From: Streptomyces sp. B21-105
GTDB taxonomy: Bacteria; Actinomycetota; Actinomycetes; Streptomycetales; Streptomycetaceae
Direction of reading: 5' to 3'
NCBI RefSeq assembly: GCF_036898465.1
Contig: NZ_JARUMJ010000001.1
Location: 2,604,001-2,668,000 of the forward strand
DNA: 64,000 nucleotides
Shown here: piece after piece, positions 43,833 to 52,704 of the stretch
Numbering within the stretch: position 1 is the first letter of the stretch
Layout of the letters: every line of letters starts with the position of its first letter
The notes under the pieces: generated by a model
Databases searched by the model: none
Told to the model about the DNA's origin: nothing
What the model saw: only the letters and a program-made list of their open reading frames with translations
Program-made: the position numbers and the translations under genes

Positions 43833-44849
43833 TCAGTACCGCCGCTCCTGCTTCTGCTTGCACTCGACGCACAGTGTGGCCCTCGGGAAGGCCTGCATCC
43901 GGGCCTTCCCGATGGCGTTGCCGCAGTTCTCGCACAGCCCGTAGGTGCCGGCGTCCAGGCGCTCCAGGGCATGCTCGGTCTGGAGCAGCATCTCGCGCGC
44001 GTTGGCGGCCAGCGCCAGTTCGTGCTCACGCGTGATGTTCTTGGTGCCGGTGTCGGCCTGGTCGTCGCCGGCGCCGTCCCCCGAGTCCCGCATCAGCCCC
44101 GTCAGGGCCGTCTCGGACGCGGCCAGCTCCGCCCGCAGCCGCGCCTGCTCGGAGTCGAGCTCCGTGCGGGCCTCCTCGACCTCCTGAGGCGTCCACGGCT
44201 CCTCGCCGGGACGTACCGCGAGTTCGCCCGGCTCCACCGCGGCGAGGCGTGCCTTGGGGACGGCCGTCTTCGCCGCCGTGGCCGTACCCGGAGTCTTCTT
44301 CGCAACCACAGTCGTGGCTCCCGTCTGCTCCGCGGCCGAGGCCGCGCCCACCTTCTTGGCCGTGTTCTTCCTGCCCGCGCTCGTCGCGGCCACGCTCTTC
44401 GCGCCGGCCGCCTTCCTGGCCGTCGCCTTCTTGGCCGCGGCCTTCCCTCCGGCCGTCTTCGGCGCGGCGGCTCTCGCGGTTCTCTTCGAGGCGGTCTTCT
44501 TGGCGGCCGTCCGCTTCGCGGCCGCCTTCCCGGCCGTCTCCTCCACGGCCACCTGCTTCCCGGCGGTATCCCCGGTGGCATCCACGACGGCGTCCCCGGC
44601 CGCGGTGCTTTTCGGCGGGGCGCCCGACTCCGTCGCCGTCTTCCCGGCTGCCGCCTTCGCGTGCGCCGCCTTCCCGGCCGGAGCCTTCGAGTGCGCCTTC
44701 TTGGTGTCCGCCTTCCTCGTCCCGGCGGCGGCCGACGACCGCACGGACTTCACCGCTGTCACGGCCGTCACGTCCTCGGCCGCGCCGCCGGGGGCGCCCG
44801 TGGACGTCCCGGACGCCGGCTGCTGTACGGCGGTCTTCTTCGCCACCAT
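43833..44849 (-). CDS. DksA/TraR-type zinc-finger protein with an Ala/Lys/Thr-rich histone-H1-like N-terminus
   Basis: 338 residues from an ATG at 44849 with AAGGGG 8 bases upstream. Residues ~1-215 are an Ala/Lys/Thr/Gly-rich low-complexity tail with AAKK, AKKT and KAAG repeats, resembling H1 or HupS-like DNA-binding tails. The C-terminal ~110 residues carry a coiled-coil region (RTELDSEQARLRAELAASETAL) and the DksA zinc finger CENC...CVEC. DksA family members bind RNA polymerase; whether the tail also tethers the protein to DNA is inference. The gene diverges from ileS. A long frame continuing upstream lies antisense to ileS and is not real. Confidence 0.85.
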   Translation of the reverse strand: MVAKKTAVQQPASGTSTGAPGGAAEDVTAVTAVKSVRSSAAAGTRKADTKKAHSKAPAGKAAHAKAAAGKTATESGAPPKSTAAGDAVVDATGDTAGKQVAVEETAGKAAAKRTAAKKTASKRTARAAAPKTAGGKAAAKKATARKAAGAKSVAATSAGRKNTAKKVGAASAAEQTGATTVVAKKTPGTATAAKTAVPKARLAAVEPGELAVRPGEEPWTPQEVEEARTELDSEQARLRAELAASETALTGLMRDSGDGAGDDQADTGTKNITREHELALAANAREMLLQTEHALERLDAGTYGLCENCGNAIGKARMQAFPRATLCVECKQKQERRY

Positions 44850-44898
44850 GGCCGCGGCCCCTTCACATTTCGTGATCTTGCACGCAAATCGTGCTGGG

Positions 44899-44927
44899 AC
44901 GATAAATCGACTTGGAGCCCGCGGCAA
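44899..44927 (-). promoter_or_regulatory. Promoter of the DksA-like gene
   Basis: On the minus strand TTGCCG (44922-44927) and TATCGT (44899-44904) are 17 bases apart, and the -10 ends about 50 bases upstream of the ATG at 44849. Confidence 0.5.
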
Positions 44928-45157
44928 CGGGGCACACCGCCTGATTCGCCCGCCTCGCGCACGCCACGCGGCAAGCCTGCATCCGTTGTGCCCAGCTCTC
45001 CGCCGGGTAATCCGCCGCGCCGGACGTACCGGACAGCGAACACGCACGGCATCGCGTCCGGCGACCATTCGGGCCATCCCGGACCGGGCCGCGGACCGCG
45101 CCGGGGCGCCCCGAAAACCGGTCGGCCGCCGTCGTCGGGGAGCCGTACACTGGGCGG

Positions 45158-45452
45158 AGCGAAAAGCGTGGATGGGGACGAGTAGCGGCGTACGCAGCCC
45201 AGAGCGACCCGGGGACGGTGGGAGCCCGGGGGTGAGCGCGACGTGAAGATCACCCCGGAGCCGCCGGAAGAAGACCCCCAGGGGGTTGGTAGAACCGGCA
45301 TCGCGACCCCAATGAGGGGGCTCGCCGGCGCGCAGGGCGCACCGGAGGGCCAAGGAGGGTGGTACCGCGGGAGCGCGCCGCACACGGCGTCCGCAGGCAA
45401 GAAGGCTCTCGTCCCTCCGACGGAAGGCAGTACGTCCGCCGGAGGAAGATCG
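45158..45452 (+). promoter_or_regulatory. T-box riboswitch controlling translation of ileS
   Basis: The 603-bp gap before ileS is filled by a structured leader. The universal T-box sequence AGGGTGGTACCGCGG is at 45356-45370. A stem at 45229-45235 with 45250-45256 and AUC triplets at 45249-45251 and 45300-45302 are candidates for Stem I and the Ile specifier. Downstream, 45414-45424 pairs with 45435-45445 (10 of 11 bases), hiding the GGAGGA ribosome-binding site just before the ATG at 45453. No terminator U-tract is present, so control is probably translational: uncharged tRNA-Ile would free the ribosome-binding site. A TACACT at 45146-45151 may be the -10. This type is known for actinobacterial ileS. 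Confidence 0.88.
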
Positions 45453-48400
45453 ATGACGCAGTACCGTCAGGTGCCCGCCCAGGTCGACCTGCCCGCCCTC
45501 GAGCACGCGGTGCTCGAGTTCTGGCGTGAGCAGAAGATCTTTGCCAAGAGCCTGGAGCAGTCCGAGGGCCGCCCCGAGTGGGTGTTCTACGAGGGCCCGC
45601 CCACCGCCAACGGCATGCCGGGCGCCCACCACATCGAGGCGCGCGTCTTCAAGGACGTCTTCCCCCGCTTCCGCACCATGCGCGGCTACCACGTGGCCCG
45701 CAAGGCCGGCTGGGACTGCCACGGCCTCCCGGTGGAGCTGGCGGTGGAGAAGGAGCTCGGCTTCAGCGGCAAGCAGGACATCGAGGCGTACGGCATCGCC
45801 GAGTTCAACGCCAGGTGCCGGGAGTCCGTGCTCCGGCACACCGACGCCTTCTCCGACCTGACGACCCGCATGGGCTACTGGGTCGACCTCGACGACGCCT
45901 ACGTCACGATGGACCCCGAGTACATCGAGTCGGTCTGGTGGTCGCTGAAGGAGATCTTCAACAAGGGCCTGCTGGTCCAGGACCACCGCGTCGCCCCGTG
46001 GTGCCCCCGCTGCGGCACCGGCCTGTCCGACCACGAGCTGGCGCAGGGCTACGAGACGGTCGTCGACCCGTCCGTGTACGTCCGTTTCCCGCTCACCTCC
46101 GGTCCGCTCGCCGGCGAGGCCGCCCTCCTGGTGTGGACGACGACCCCCTGGACGCTGGTCTCCAACACGGCCGTGGCCGCACACCCCGAGGTCGCCTACG
46201 TCGTGGCGACCGACGGCGAGGAGAAGCTCGTGGTGGCCGAGCCGCTGCTCGCCAAGGCGCTCGGCGAGGGCTGGGAGACCACTGGCCAGACCTTCACCGG
46301 CGCCGAAATGGAGCGCTGGACCTATCAACGTCCGTTCGAGCTGGTGGAGTTCCCGGAGCCCGCCCACTACGTGGTGAACGCCGAGTACGTCACCACCGAG
46401 GACGGCACGGGTCTGGTCCACCAGTCGCCCGCCTTCGGTGAGGACGACCTCAAGGTCTGCCGCTCCTACGGCCTTCCGGTGGTCAACCCCGTCCGCCCGG
46501 ACGGCACCTTCGAGGAGTCCGTCCCGATGGTCGGCGGCGTCTTCTTCAAGAAGGCGGACGAACGCCTCACCGAGGACCTCCAGCAGCGCGGCCTCCTCTT
46601 CCGGCACATCCCGTACGAGCACAGCTACCCGCACTGCTGGCGCTGCCACACCGCGCTGCTCTACTACGCGCAGCCCTCCTGGTACATCCGCACCACGGCC
46701 GTCAAGGACCGCCTCCTCCAGGAGAACGAGAACACCAACTGGTTCCCGGACACGGTCAAGCACGGCCGGTACGGGGACTGGCTGAACAACAACATCGACT
46801 GGGCGCTGTCCCGCAACCGCTACTGGGGCACCCCGCTGCCGATCTGGCGCTGCGAGGACGACCACCTCACCGTCGTCGGCTCGCGCGCGGAGCTCACCGA
46901 GCTGACCGGCTCCGACCAGTCCGAGCTGGACCCGCACCGCCCGTACATCGACGCGGTCGCCTTCGCCTGCCCGCACGACGGCTGCGGCGCGACGGCCACG
47001 CGCGTGCCCGAGGTCATCGACGCCTGGTACGACTCCGGTTCGATGCCGTTCGCGCAGTGGGGCTACCCGTACAGGAACAAGGACCTGTTCGAGGCGCGCT
47101 ACCCGGCGCAGTTCATCTCCGAGGCCATCGACCAGACCCGCGGCTGGTTCTACACGCTCATGGCGATCGGCACCCTGGTCTTCGACAAGTCGTCCTACGA
47201 GAACGTCGTCTGCCTCGGGCACATCCTCGCCGAGGACGGCCGCAAGATGTCCAAGCACCTGGGCAACATCCTGCAGCCGATCCCGCTGATGGACCAGCAC
47301 GGCGCCGACGCGGTCCGCTGGTTCATGGCAGCCGGCGGCTCCCCGTGGGCGGCCCGCCGGGTGGGCCACGGCACCATCCAGGAGGTCGTCCGCAAGACGC
47401 TCCTGACGTACTGGAACACGGTCGCCTTCCAGGCGCTGTACGCCCGTACGTCCGGCTGGGCGCCGAGCGGGGCCGACCCGGCCCCGGCCGACCGCCCGGT
47501 CCTGGACCGCTGGCTGCTGTCCGAACTCCACGCCCTCACCGACCAGGTGACGCAGGCACTGGAGGCGTACGACACCCAGCGCGCCGGCAAGCTGCTCTCG
47601 GCGTTCGTCGACGACCTGTCCAACTGGTACGTCCGCCGCTCCCGCCGGCGCTTCTGGCAGGGCGACAAGGCGGCGCTGCGCACCCTGCACGAGGTCGTCG
47701 AGACGGTCACCAAGCTGATGGCCCCGCTGACGCCGTTCATCACCGAGCGGGTCTGGCAGGACCTGATCGCCCCCGTCACCCCGGGCGCCCAGGAGTCCGT
47801 GCATCTGTCGTCCTGGCCGGAGGCGGACCTCTCCGCGATCGACCCGGAGCTGTCGAAGCAGATGGTCCTGGTCCGCCGCCTGGTGGAGCTGGGCCGCGCC
47901 ACGCGCGCGGAGTCGGGCGTCAAGACCCGCCAGCCGCTCCGGCGCGCGCTGATCGCCGCCAACGGGTTCGACGCGCTCTCCCCCGCCCTGCACGCGCAGA
48001 TCACCGAGGAGCTGAACGTCGAGTCCCTGGCGTCCCTCTCCGAAGTCGGCGGCTCGCTGGTCGACACCACCGCCAAGGCGAACTTCCGCGCCCTGGGCAA
48101 GCGGTTCGGCAAGCGCGTCCAGGACGTCGCCAAGGCCGTCGCGAACGCCGACGCGGCCGCGCTGTCCCTCGCCCTGCGCGAGGGCACGGCATCGGTCGAG
48201 ATCGACGGCGAGACGATCACCCTGGCCCCGGACGAGGTGATCATCACGGAGACCCCGCGCGAGGGCTGGTCGGTGGCCTCCGACTCCGGCGCCACCGTCG
48301 CTCTCGACCTGGAGATCACCGAAGAGCTGCGCCGCGCGGGCCTGGCCCGTGACGCCATCCGCCTCATCCAGGAGGCCCGCAAGAACAGCGGCCTCGACGT

Positions 48401-48590
48401 CGCCGACCGCATCGCGCTCCGCTGGACGGCGACCGACCCGGGAGCCGTCGACGCCCTGGACGGCCACGCCGGCCTGATCGCCGACGAGGTCCTCGCCACG
48501 GACTTCGCCCGGGGTGAGGCGGACGACACGTACGGCGCCCCGTTCACGGACGAGGCCCTGACGCTGACGTTCCGCCTGCGCAAGGCGTAA
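45453..48590 (+). CDS. ileS: Isoleucyl-tRNA synthetase, IleRS2-like with GXHH motif
   Basis: 1045 residues, longer than the ~940 of E. coli IleRS and like the IleRS2 group. The class I HIGH-type signature reads GPPTANGMPGAHH, so it is Gly57-Ala58-His59-His60 (GXHH) rather than HXGH; KMSKH is at 598-602. GWDCHGLPVE and the CP1 editing-domain segment TTTPWTLVSNTAVAAHP are present. From published work I recall that GXHH in IleRS2 gives very high mupirocin resistance; that trait here is inference. Translation is probably controlled by the T-box leader. Confidence 0.96.
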   Translation: MTQYRQVPAQVDLPALEHAVLEFWREQKIFAKSLEQSEGRPEWVFYEGPPTANGMPGAHHIEARVFKDVFPRFRTMRGYHVARKAGWDCHGLPVELAVEKELGFSGKQDIEAYGIAEFNARCRESVLRHTDAFSDLTTRMGYWVDLDDAYVTMDPEYIESVWWSLKEIFNKGLLVQDHRVAPWCPRCGTGLSDHELAQGYETVVDPSVYVRFPLTSGPLAGEAALLVWTTTPWTLVSNTAVAAHPEVAYVVATDGEEKLVVAEPLLAKALGEGWETTGQTFTGAEMERWTYQRPFELVEFPEPAHYVVNAEYVTTEDGTGLVHQSPAFGEDDLKVCRSYGLPVVNPVRPDGTFEESVPMVGGVFFKKADERLTEDLQQRGLLFRHIPYEHSYPHCWRCHTALLYYAQPSWYIRTTAVKDRLLQENENTNWFPDTVKHGRYGDWLNNNIDWALSRNRYWGTPLPIWRCEDDHLTVVGSRAELTELTGSDQSELDPHRPYIDAVAFACPHDGCGATATRVPEVIDAWYDSGSMPFAQWGYPYRNKDLFEARYPAQFISEAIDQTRGWFYTLMAIGTLVFDKSSYENVVCLGHILAEDGRKMSKHLGNILQPIPLMDQHGADAVRWFMAAGGSPWAARRVGHGTIQEVVRKTLLTYWNTVAFQALYARTSGWAPSGADPAPADRPVLDRWLLSELHALTDQVTQALEAYDTQRAGKLLSAFVDDLSNWYVRRSRRRFWQGDKAALRTLHEVVETVTKLMAPLTPFITERVWQDLIAPVTPGAQESVHLSSWPEADLSAIDPELSKQMVLVRRLVELGRATRAESGVKTRQPLRRALIAANGFDALSPALHAQITEELNVESLASLSEVGGSLVDTTAKANFRALGKRFGKRVQDVAKAVANADAAALSLALREGTASVEIDGETITLAPDEVIITETPREGWSVASDSGATVALDLEITEELRRAGLARDAIRLIQEARKNSGLDVADRIALRWTATDPGAVDALDGHAGLIADEVLATDFARGEADDTYGAPFTDEALTLTFRLRKA

Positions 48591-48630
48591 CGACCCGGCG
48601 ACCCGGCCCCGCCGGGGCCGACCGCCACGA

Positions 48631-48675
48631 GGGCCCGGCTCTCCCACGGGATGCTGCATCCAGGGGGCCGGGCCC
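48631..48675 (+). terminator. First stem-loop after ileS
   Basis: A 9-bp GC inverted repeat, gggcccggc (48631-48639) with gccgggccc (48667-48675), loop 27 bases. Confidence 0.5.
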
Positions 48676-48741
48676 TTGCCGTCCGGCCTCCGACATCACG
48701 GTGATCGCTGTCAGCACGTCGATCGCTGTCAACACGCGTAA

Positions 48742-48780
48742 AAAGGGCGGGCCCCGGATCGAATCCGGGGCCCGCCCTTT
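48742..48780. terminator. Strong bidirectional terminator between ileS and divIVA
   Basis: A perfect 17-bp inverted repeat (48742-48758 with 48764-48780, 5-base loop) lies between convergent genes, with short A and T runs at its outer edges. Confidence 0.85.
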
Positions 48781-48815
48781 GAACGCTGCCGACGCCTAAG
48801 GCGTACTACTGGCCG

Positions 48816-50066
48816 TCAGTTGTCGTCCTCGTCGATGAGAAAGCCGCGCATCGGCGAGGGAGCCTGGCCCATCGGGGAGGGACCCTGCGGACGTACCGGA
48901 GCCATCGGCTGAGTCATGGCCGGAGACATCTGCTGCTGACCGCCGTAGGACGGGGCAGCCGGGCTCGGCGCGCCCATGCCCGGGTTGCCGCCGTAGGACG
49001 GGGCGCTCGCGCCGGCCGGAGCCATGGAGGGCGCCGGGGACGGCGGCAGGGAGGCCGTGGCCGGAGTACGCGGCGGCGCGAGAGAGTCGTCGGCCTGGGT
49101 CTCCAGCTGACGCAGCTGGGACTCGAGGTACGACTTCAGACGCGTGCGGTACTCGCGCTCGAAGCCGCGCAGGTCCTCGACCTTGCGCTCCAGCGTGGCG
49201 CGGGCGGACTCCAGGGAGCCCATCGCGACGCGGTGCTTCTCCTGCGCGTCCCGCTCCAGGGCGTCGGCCTTGGCACGGGCGTCCCGCTCGAGACCCTCGG
49301 CGCGGCTGCGGGCCTCGCCGACGATCTTGTTGGCCTCGGAACGGGCCTCGGCGATCGCCTGGTCGGCGGTCTGCTGGGCCAGCGAGAGGACACGGGCGGC
49401 GCTGTCGCCACCGGGGCCCTGACCGGGGCCGCCCATCGGACCGCCCATGGGGCTGCCCATCGGACCACCCATCTGCTGCTGCATGGGCTGGCCACCCATC
49501 GGGCCCTGACCCATGGGGCCCTGACCCATACCCTGGCCCATCGGGCCGGGACCCATGCCCTGGCCCATGGGGCCGGGACCCTGGGGGCCACCCTGACCGC
49601 CGGGACCGGCGGGCAGCTGCGGGGCACCGCTCGGCAGCTGGGGCGGGCCACCCATGGGGCCGCCCATCTGCTGCTGCGGCGGGCCCGATATGCCGGCGGG
49701 CACCGGTCCGCCCGGACCTCGCATGCCCTGCTGCGGCATTCCCTGCGGGGGCATCCCCTGCTGCGGCATGCCCTGCTGCTGCATACCGCCCTGCTGCATA
49801 CCGCCCTGCTGCATGCCACCTTGCTGGGGCATGCCGCCCTGCTGCTGGTCCTGTTCCGGAGGCTTGCGCATGTTCTGCTGGTTCTGGGCAGCAGCGCGCG
49901 TGGCTGCGGCCAGCTTGGCCCGCAGGTCCTCGTTCTCACGGAGCAGGCGGGTCAGTTCGGCTTCGACCTCATCGAGGAAGGCATCGACCTCGTCCTCGTC
50001 ATAGCCTTCTCGGAGGCGGACGGTCGTGAACTGCTTGTTCCGCACGTCCTCGGGGGTCAACGGCAT
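48816..50066 (-). CDS. divIVA: DivIVA/Wag31 polar-growth protein
   Basis: Coiled-coil scaffold that marks hyphal tips and directs apical wall growth in streptomycetes. 416 residues. The N-terminal membrane-curvature-binding domain ([36 protein letters not shown], here about 3-38) leads to a coiled coil to ~65, then a long Gln/Gly/Met/Pro-rich linker (~65-215) with QGGM, QQGMP and GPMGQGM repeats, then a second coiled coil (~225-325, [26 protein letters not shown]) and a Pro/Ser-rich tail. It ends the division cluster. Confidence 0.96.
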   Translation of the reverse strand: MPLTPEDVRNKQFTTVRLREGYDEDEVDAFLDEVEAELTRLLRENEDLRAKLAAATRAAAQNQQNMRKPPEQDQQQGGMPQQGGMQQGGMQQGGMQQQGMPQQGMPPQGMPQQGMRGPGGPVPAGISGPPQQQMGGPMGGPPQLPSGAPQLPAGPGGQGGPQGPGPMGQGMGPGPMGQGMGQGPMGQGPMGGQPMQQQMGGPMGSPMGGPMGGPGQGPGGDSAARVLSLAQQTADQAIAEARSEANKIVGEARSRAEGLERDARAKADALERDAQEKHRVAMGSLESARATLERKVEDLRGFEREYRTRLKSYLESQLRQLETQADDSLAPPRTPATASLPPSPAPSMAPAGASAPSYGGNPGMGAPSPAAPSYGGQQQMSPAMTQPMAPVRPQGPSPMGQAPSPMRGFLIDEDDN

Positions 50067-50118
50067 CTCTTCACCTCAACGTAGTCGTCGGCATCGGCAA
50101 GACGGTAGTTCACATCGC

Positions 50119-50403
50119 TCACAGCTTGCTCACGATCGAGATCAGGATGTAAACGATGATCATCAGTACGAAGAAGGACAGGTCGAGCGCCACGCCCCCG
50201 AGACGCAGCGGCGGGATTACCCGCCGCAGAAGCTTGAGCGGTGGATCGGTGACAGTGTAGGTGGCCTCCAGAACGACCACCATCGCCTTGCCGGGCTGCC
50301 ATGAGCGGGCGAACTGGAAGACGTAGTCCATGACCAGCCGGAAGATGAGCACGATGAGGAACACCATCAGCGCGATGTAGACGACATCCAGGACCACGCC
50401 CAT
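50119..50403 (-). CDS. sepG: YggT-family membrane protein SepG/YlmG
   Basis: 94 residues with two hydrophobic helices (about 4-24 and 72-92) and the YggT motif TDPPLKLLRRVIPPLRLGG between them. In Streptomyces this protein (formerly YlmG) is reported to help localise SsgB and affect nucleoid compaction at sporulation septation. It lies between sepF and divIVA. Confidence 0.92.
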   Translation of the reverse strand: MGVVLDVVYIALMVFLIVLIFRLVMDYVFQFARSWQPGKAMVVVLEATYTVTDPPLKLLRRVIPPLRLGGVALDLSFFVLMIIVYILISIVSKL

Positions 50404-50479
50404 GTTCGGTGCTTCCCTCTCCCCAGTTTCCGTGCTGCTGCCCTGTACTGCTTTGTACTGCTTCTACCGGCCTTATGTC

Positions 50480-51121
50480 TCAGCTCTGGTTGAAGAACCC
50501 GCCTTCTGCGATGCGGGCCTTGTCCTCCGCCGTGACATCGACGTTAGCAGGCGACAACAGGAACACCTTCTGCGTCACCCGCTCGATGCTGCCGTGAAGA
50601 CCAAACACCAAACCGGCCGCAAAGTCGACAAGTCGCTTCGCGTCTGTGTCATCCATCTCAGTCAGATTCATGATCACCGGGGTGCCCTCGCGGAAGTGTT
50701 CCCCGATGGTACGGGCCTCGTTGTAGGTCCGAGGGTGCAGCGTGGTGATCCGGTACGGCTCTCGTTCCGACACGACCTTGGGCATGATCACCGGTGCGTT
50801 CTTCTCCAGGGACTGACGTTCTTGTGTGATGGACGCCACGGGCGCGATGCGCGCCGGACGCCCGGATTCCGCGGGGAGCGAAGCGGATCGTGCCACCGGC
50901 TCACGCGGGGCGGGCGGCTGTACGATTCGCACCTCTTCGCCCCTTTGTGACTGATGTGCACCGTGGGGCTGGTGCGTCGACTCATGTCGCCGGTGGTCCC
51001 GCTCGGGCTCCGGGTCGAGCTCGGGTTCGAAGTCGTCGTCGGGGTCGAATCCCCGGCCGTCGTACCCATCGTCCTCCACGAGGCCGAGGTAGACCGCCAT
51101 CTTGCGCATCGCGCCGGCCAT
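50480..51121 (-). CDS. sepF: Cell division protein SepF
   Basis: 213 residues from an ATG at 51121 ([14 protein letters not shown]) with GGAGG 9 bases upstream. The N-terminal amphipathic membrane-binding helix [14 protein letters not shown] is followed by an acidic, disordered linker and the C-terminal SepF fold ([23 protein letters not shown], then [25 protein letters not shown] and [10 protein letters not shown]). SepF tethers FtsZ polymers to the membrane; actinobacteria lack FtsA, so it is key for the Z-ring. A 128-bp gap separates it from ylmE. Confidence 0.95.
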   Translation of the reverse strand: MAGAMRKMAVYLGLVEDDGYDGRGFDPDDDFEPELDPEPERDHRRHESTHQPHGAHQSQRGEEVRIVQPPAPREPVARSASLPAESGRPARIAPVASITQERQSLEKNAPVIMPKVVSEREPYRITTLHPRTYNEARTIGEHFREGTPVIMNLTEMDDTDAKRLVDFAAGLVFGLHGSIERVTQKVFLLSPANVDVTAEDKARIAEGGFFNQS

Positions 51122-51249
51122 GCTCTGAGTCCTCCGCTCTGTGGTGGATCGACTTCCTACTGCCAAGTCCCTCGATCCACGTGGCCCTTATGGCCGCCTT
51201 TCGGCGGTAATGACCATATTTTCTGCTGTGGTCCGACTTCCTGGCGACG

Positions 51250-51969
51250 TTACCCGAGCCTGGGGCGGACTCCGAGTACCGCAGTGCCGACGCGCACATG
51301 TGTCGCTCCGGCCGCCACGGCCTCCTCGAGGTCCGCACTCATCCCCGCGGACACCATGTTCGCAGCCGGATGGGCTCGGCGCAGGTCAGTCGACAAATCC
51401 ATCAACCGCCCGAACGCCGCTCGTTGGCGTCCCGCCAACTCCCCGGTCAGGGGCGCGACCGTCATCAGTCCGTCGAGCCGCAGCCCCGGGGCGCCGGCCA
51501 CCAGGTCGGCCAACTCCGCGACGCCGCCCGGGGCCACACCGCCCCGTTCGCCCCGCTCGCTCACCCCCGCGTCGAGGGCGACCTGGATGAGGCAGCCCAC
51601 CTCGCGCCCCGCCCGCGCCGCCTCCTTCGACAGCGACGTCACCAGCCTGGCGCGGTCGACGGACTGCACCACGTCCGCGTAACCGACCACCGAGCGCGCC
51701 TTGTTGGTCTGCAGCTGCCCGACGAAGTGCCAGCGCAGCGGCAGGCCGGAGCACTCGGCCGCCTTCGGCGCGGCGTCCTGGTCCTTGTTCTCGGCGACAT
51801 GGCGCACGCCGAGTCCGGACAGGATGCGCACGTCGCTCGCCGGGTAGGTCTTGGTGACCACGATCAGGGTCACCTCGTCCCGCTCCCGCCCGGCCGCCGC
51901 GCACGCGGCGGCGATACGCTCCTCCACTTTCGCCAGATTCGCGGCGACTTCGTCCTTACGGTCCGTCAT
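51250..51969 (-). CDS. ylmE: YggS/YlmE-family PLP-binding protein
   Basis: 239 residues of the single-domain PLP-binding TIM-barrel family. Lys40 in VVTKTYPA binds PLP; HFVGQLQTNK and SAGMSADLEEAVAAGATHVRVGTAVLG are the other signatures. The family helps PLP homeostasis and has no known enzymatic turnover. It is 6 bases downstream of ylmD. Confidence 0.93.
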   Translation of the reverse strand: MTDRKDEVAANLAKVEERIAAACAAAGRERDEVTLIVVTKTYPASDVRILSGLGVRHVAENKDQDAAPKAAECSGLPLRWHFVGQLQTNKARSVVGYADVVQSVDRARLVTSLSKEAARAGREVGCLIQVALDAGVSERGERGGVAPGGVAELADLVAGAPGLRLDGLMTVAPLTGELAGRQRAAFGRLMDLSTDLRRAHPAANMVSAGMSADLEEAVAAGATHVRVGTAVLGVRPRLG

Positions 51970-51975
51970 GCCCTA

Positions 51976-52704
51976 TCAGTCCAGCCAGACATATCCCGCG
52001 AGTCGCCCCGTGGTGCGATCGCGGCGGTATGAGAAATGGTCTTTCGACTCCTTCGTGCACACGGACGACTGCGCTCGGTCACGCACCCCGAGCCGGTCGA
52101 GCTGCGCGTGCACCCCGGCGCTCACATCGACGGCGGGAGTGCCCCAGCCGGTCTCGGCGTGCGCCGCCGGTTCGACCGCGGCGACCTCGGCGCGCATCGC
52201 CTCCGGCACCTCGTAGCACCGCCCGCACACGGCGGGTCCGGTGCGGGCGACGATCCGGGCGGGGTCGGCCCCGAGCGACGTCATCGCGTCGACCGCGGCG
52301 GGCACGATCCCTCTGACCATGCCGGGTCTTCCCGCGTGCGCGGCGGCGACGACGCCCGCGACCGGGTCGGCCAGCAGAACCGGCACGCAGTCCGCGGTCA
52401 GCACGGCGAGGGCCAGCCCGCGGGTGGCGGTGACCAGGCCGTCCACCTCGGGAACGGGCCGGGTGGTCCACGGCCCGTCGACCTCGGCGACGTCGGCGCC
52501 GTGCACCTGGTTCATCCAGACGACCCGGGCCGGGTCGAGGTCGAGCGACGTGGCGGCGAGCTCACGGTTGGCCAGTACGGCGTCGGGCTCGTCGCCGACC
52601 GCCCCGCCGAGGTTGAGCTGCTCATACGGAACGGCGCTCACCCCGCCCCACCGGTCGGTGAAGGCGAAGTGCGCGCCGCTCACGCTCTCGCGCTGTCCTA
52701 TCAC
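51976..52704 (-). CDS. ylmD: YlmD / multicopper-oxidase-like (laccase domain) protein
   Basis: 242 residues from a GTG at 52704 that overlaps the ftsZ stop by 4 bases. Family motifs [37 protein letters not shown] and [12 protein letters not shown] include the conserved His and Cys of the YfiH/YlmD group (DUF152). In other bacteria members are linked to purine nucleoside activity and wall precursors; the job in division is not known. Confidence 0.92.
   Translation of the reverse strand: MIGQRESVSGAHFAFTDRWGGVSAVPYEQLNLGGAVGDEPDAVLANRELAATSLDLDPARVVWMNQVHGADVAEVDGPWTTRPVPEVDGLVTATRGLALAVLTADCVPVLLADPVAGVVAAAHAGRPGMVRGIVPAAVDAMTSLGADPARIVARTGPAVCGRCYEVPEAMRAEVAAVEPAAHAETGWGTPAVDVSAGVHAQLDRLGVRDRAQSSVCTKESKDHFSYRRDRTTGRLAGYVWLD

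Noticed and set aside
43833..48659. A very long minus-strand open frame covering ileS (over 1600 codons).
   Set aside because: Only its last 338 codons (DksA-like protein) have sensible composition and a start with a ribosome-binding site; the rest is antisense to ileS and is kept open by GC-rich codon bias.
48703..48736. 16-bp direct repeat (one mismatch, 18-base period) after ileS as an attachment or regulatory site.
   Set aside because: Lies between two terminators with no promoter or integrase nearby; treated as a local duplication.
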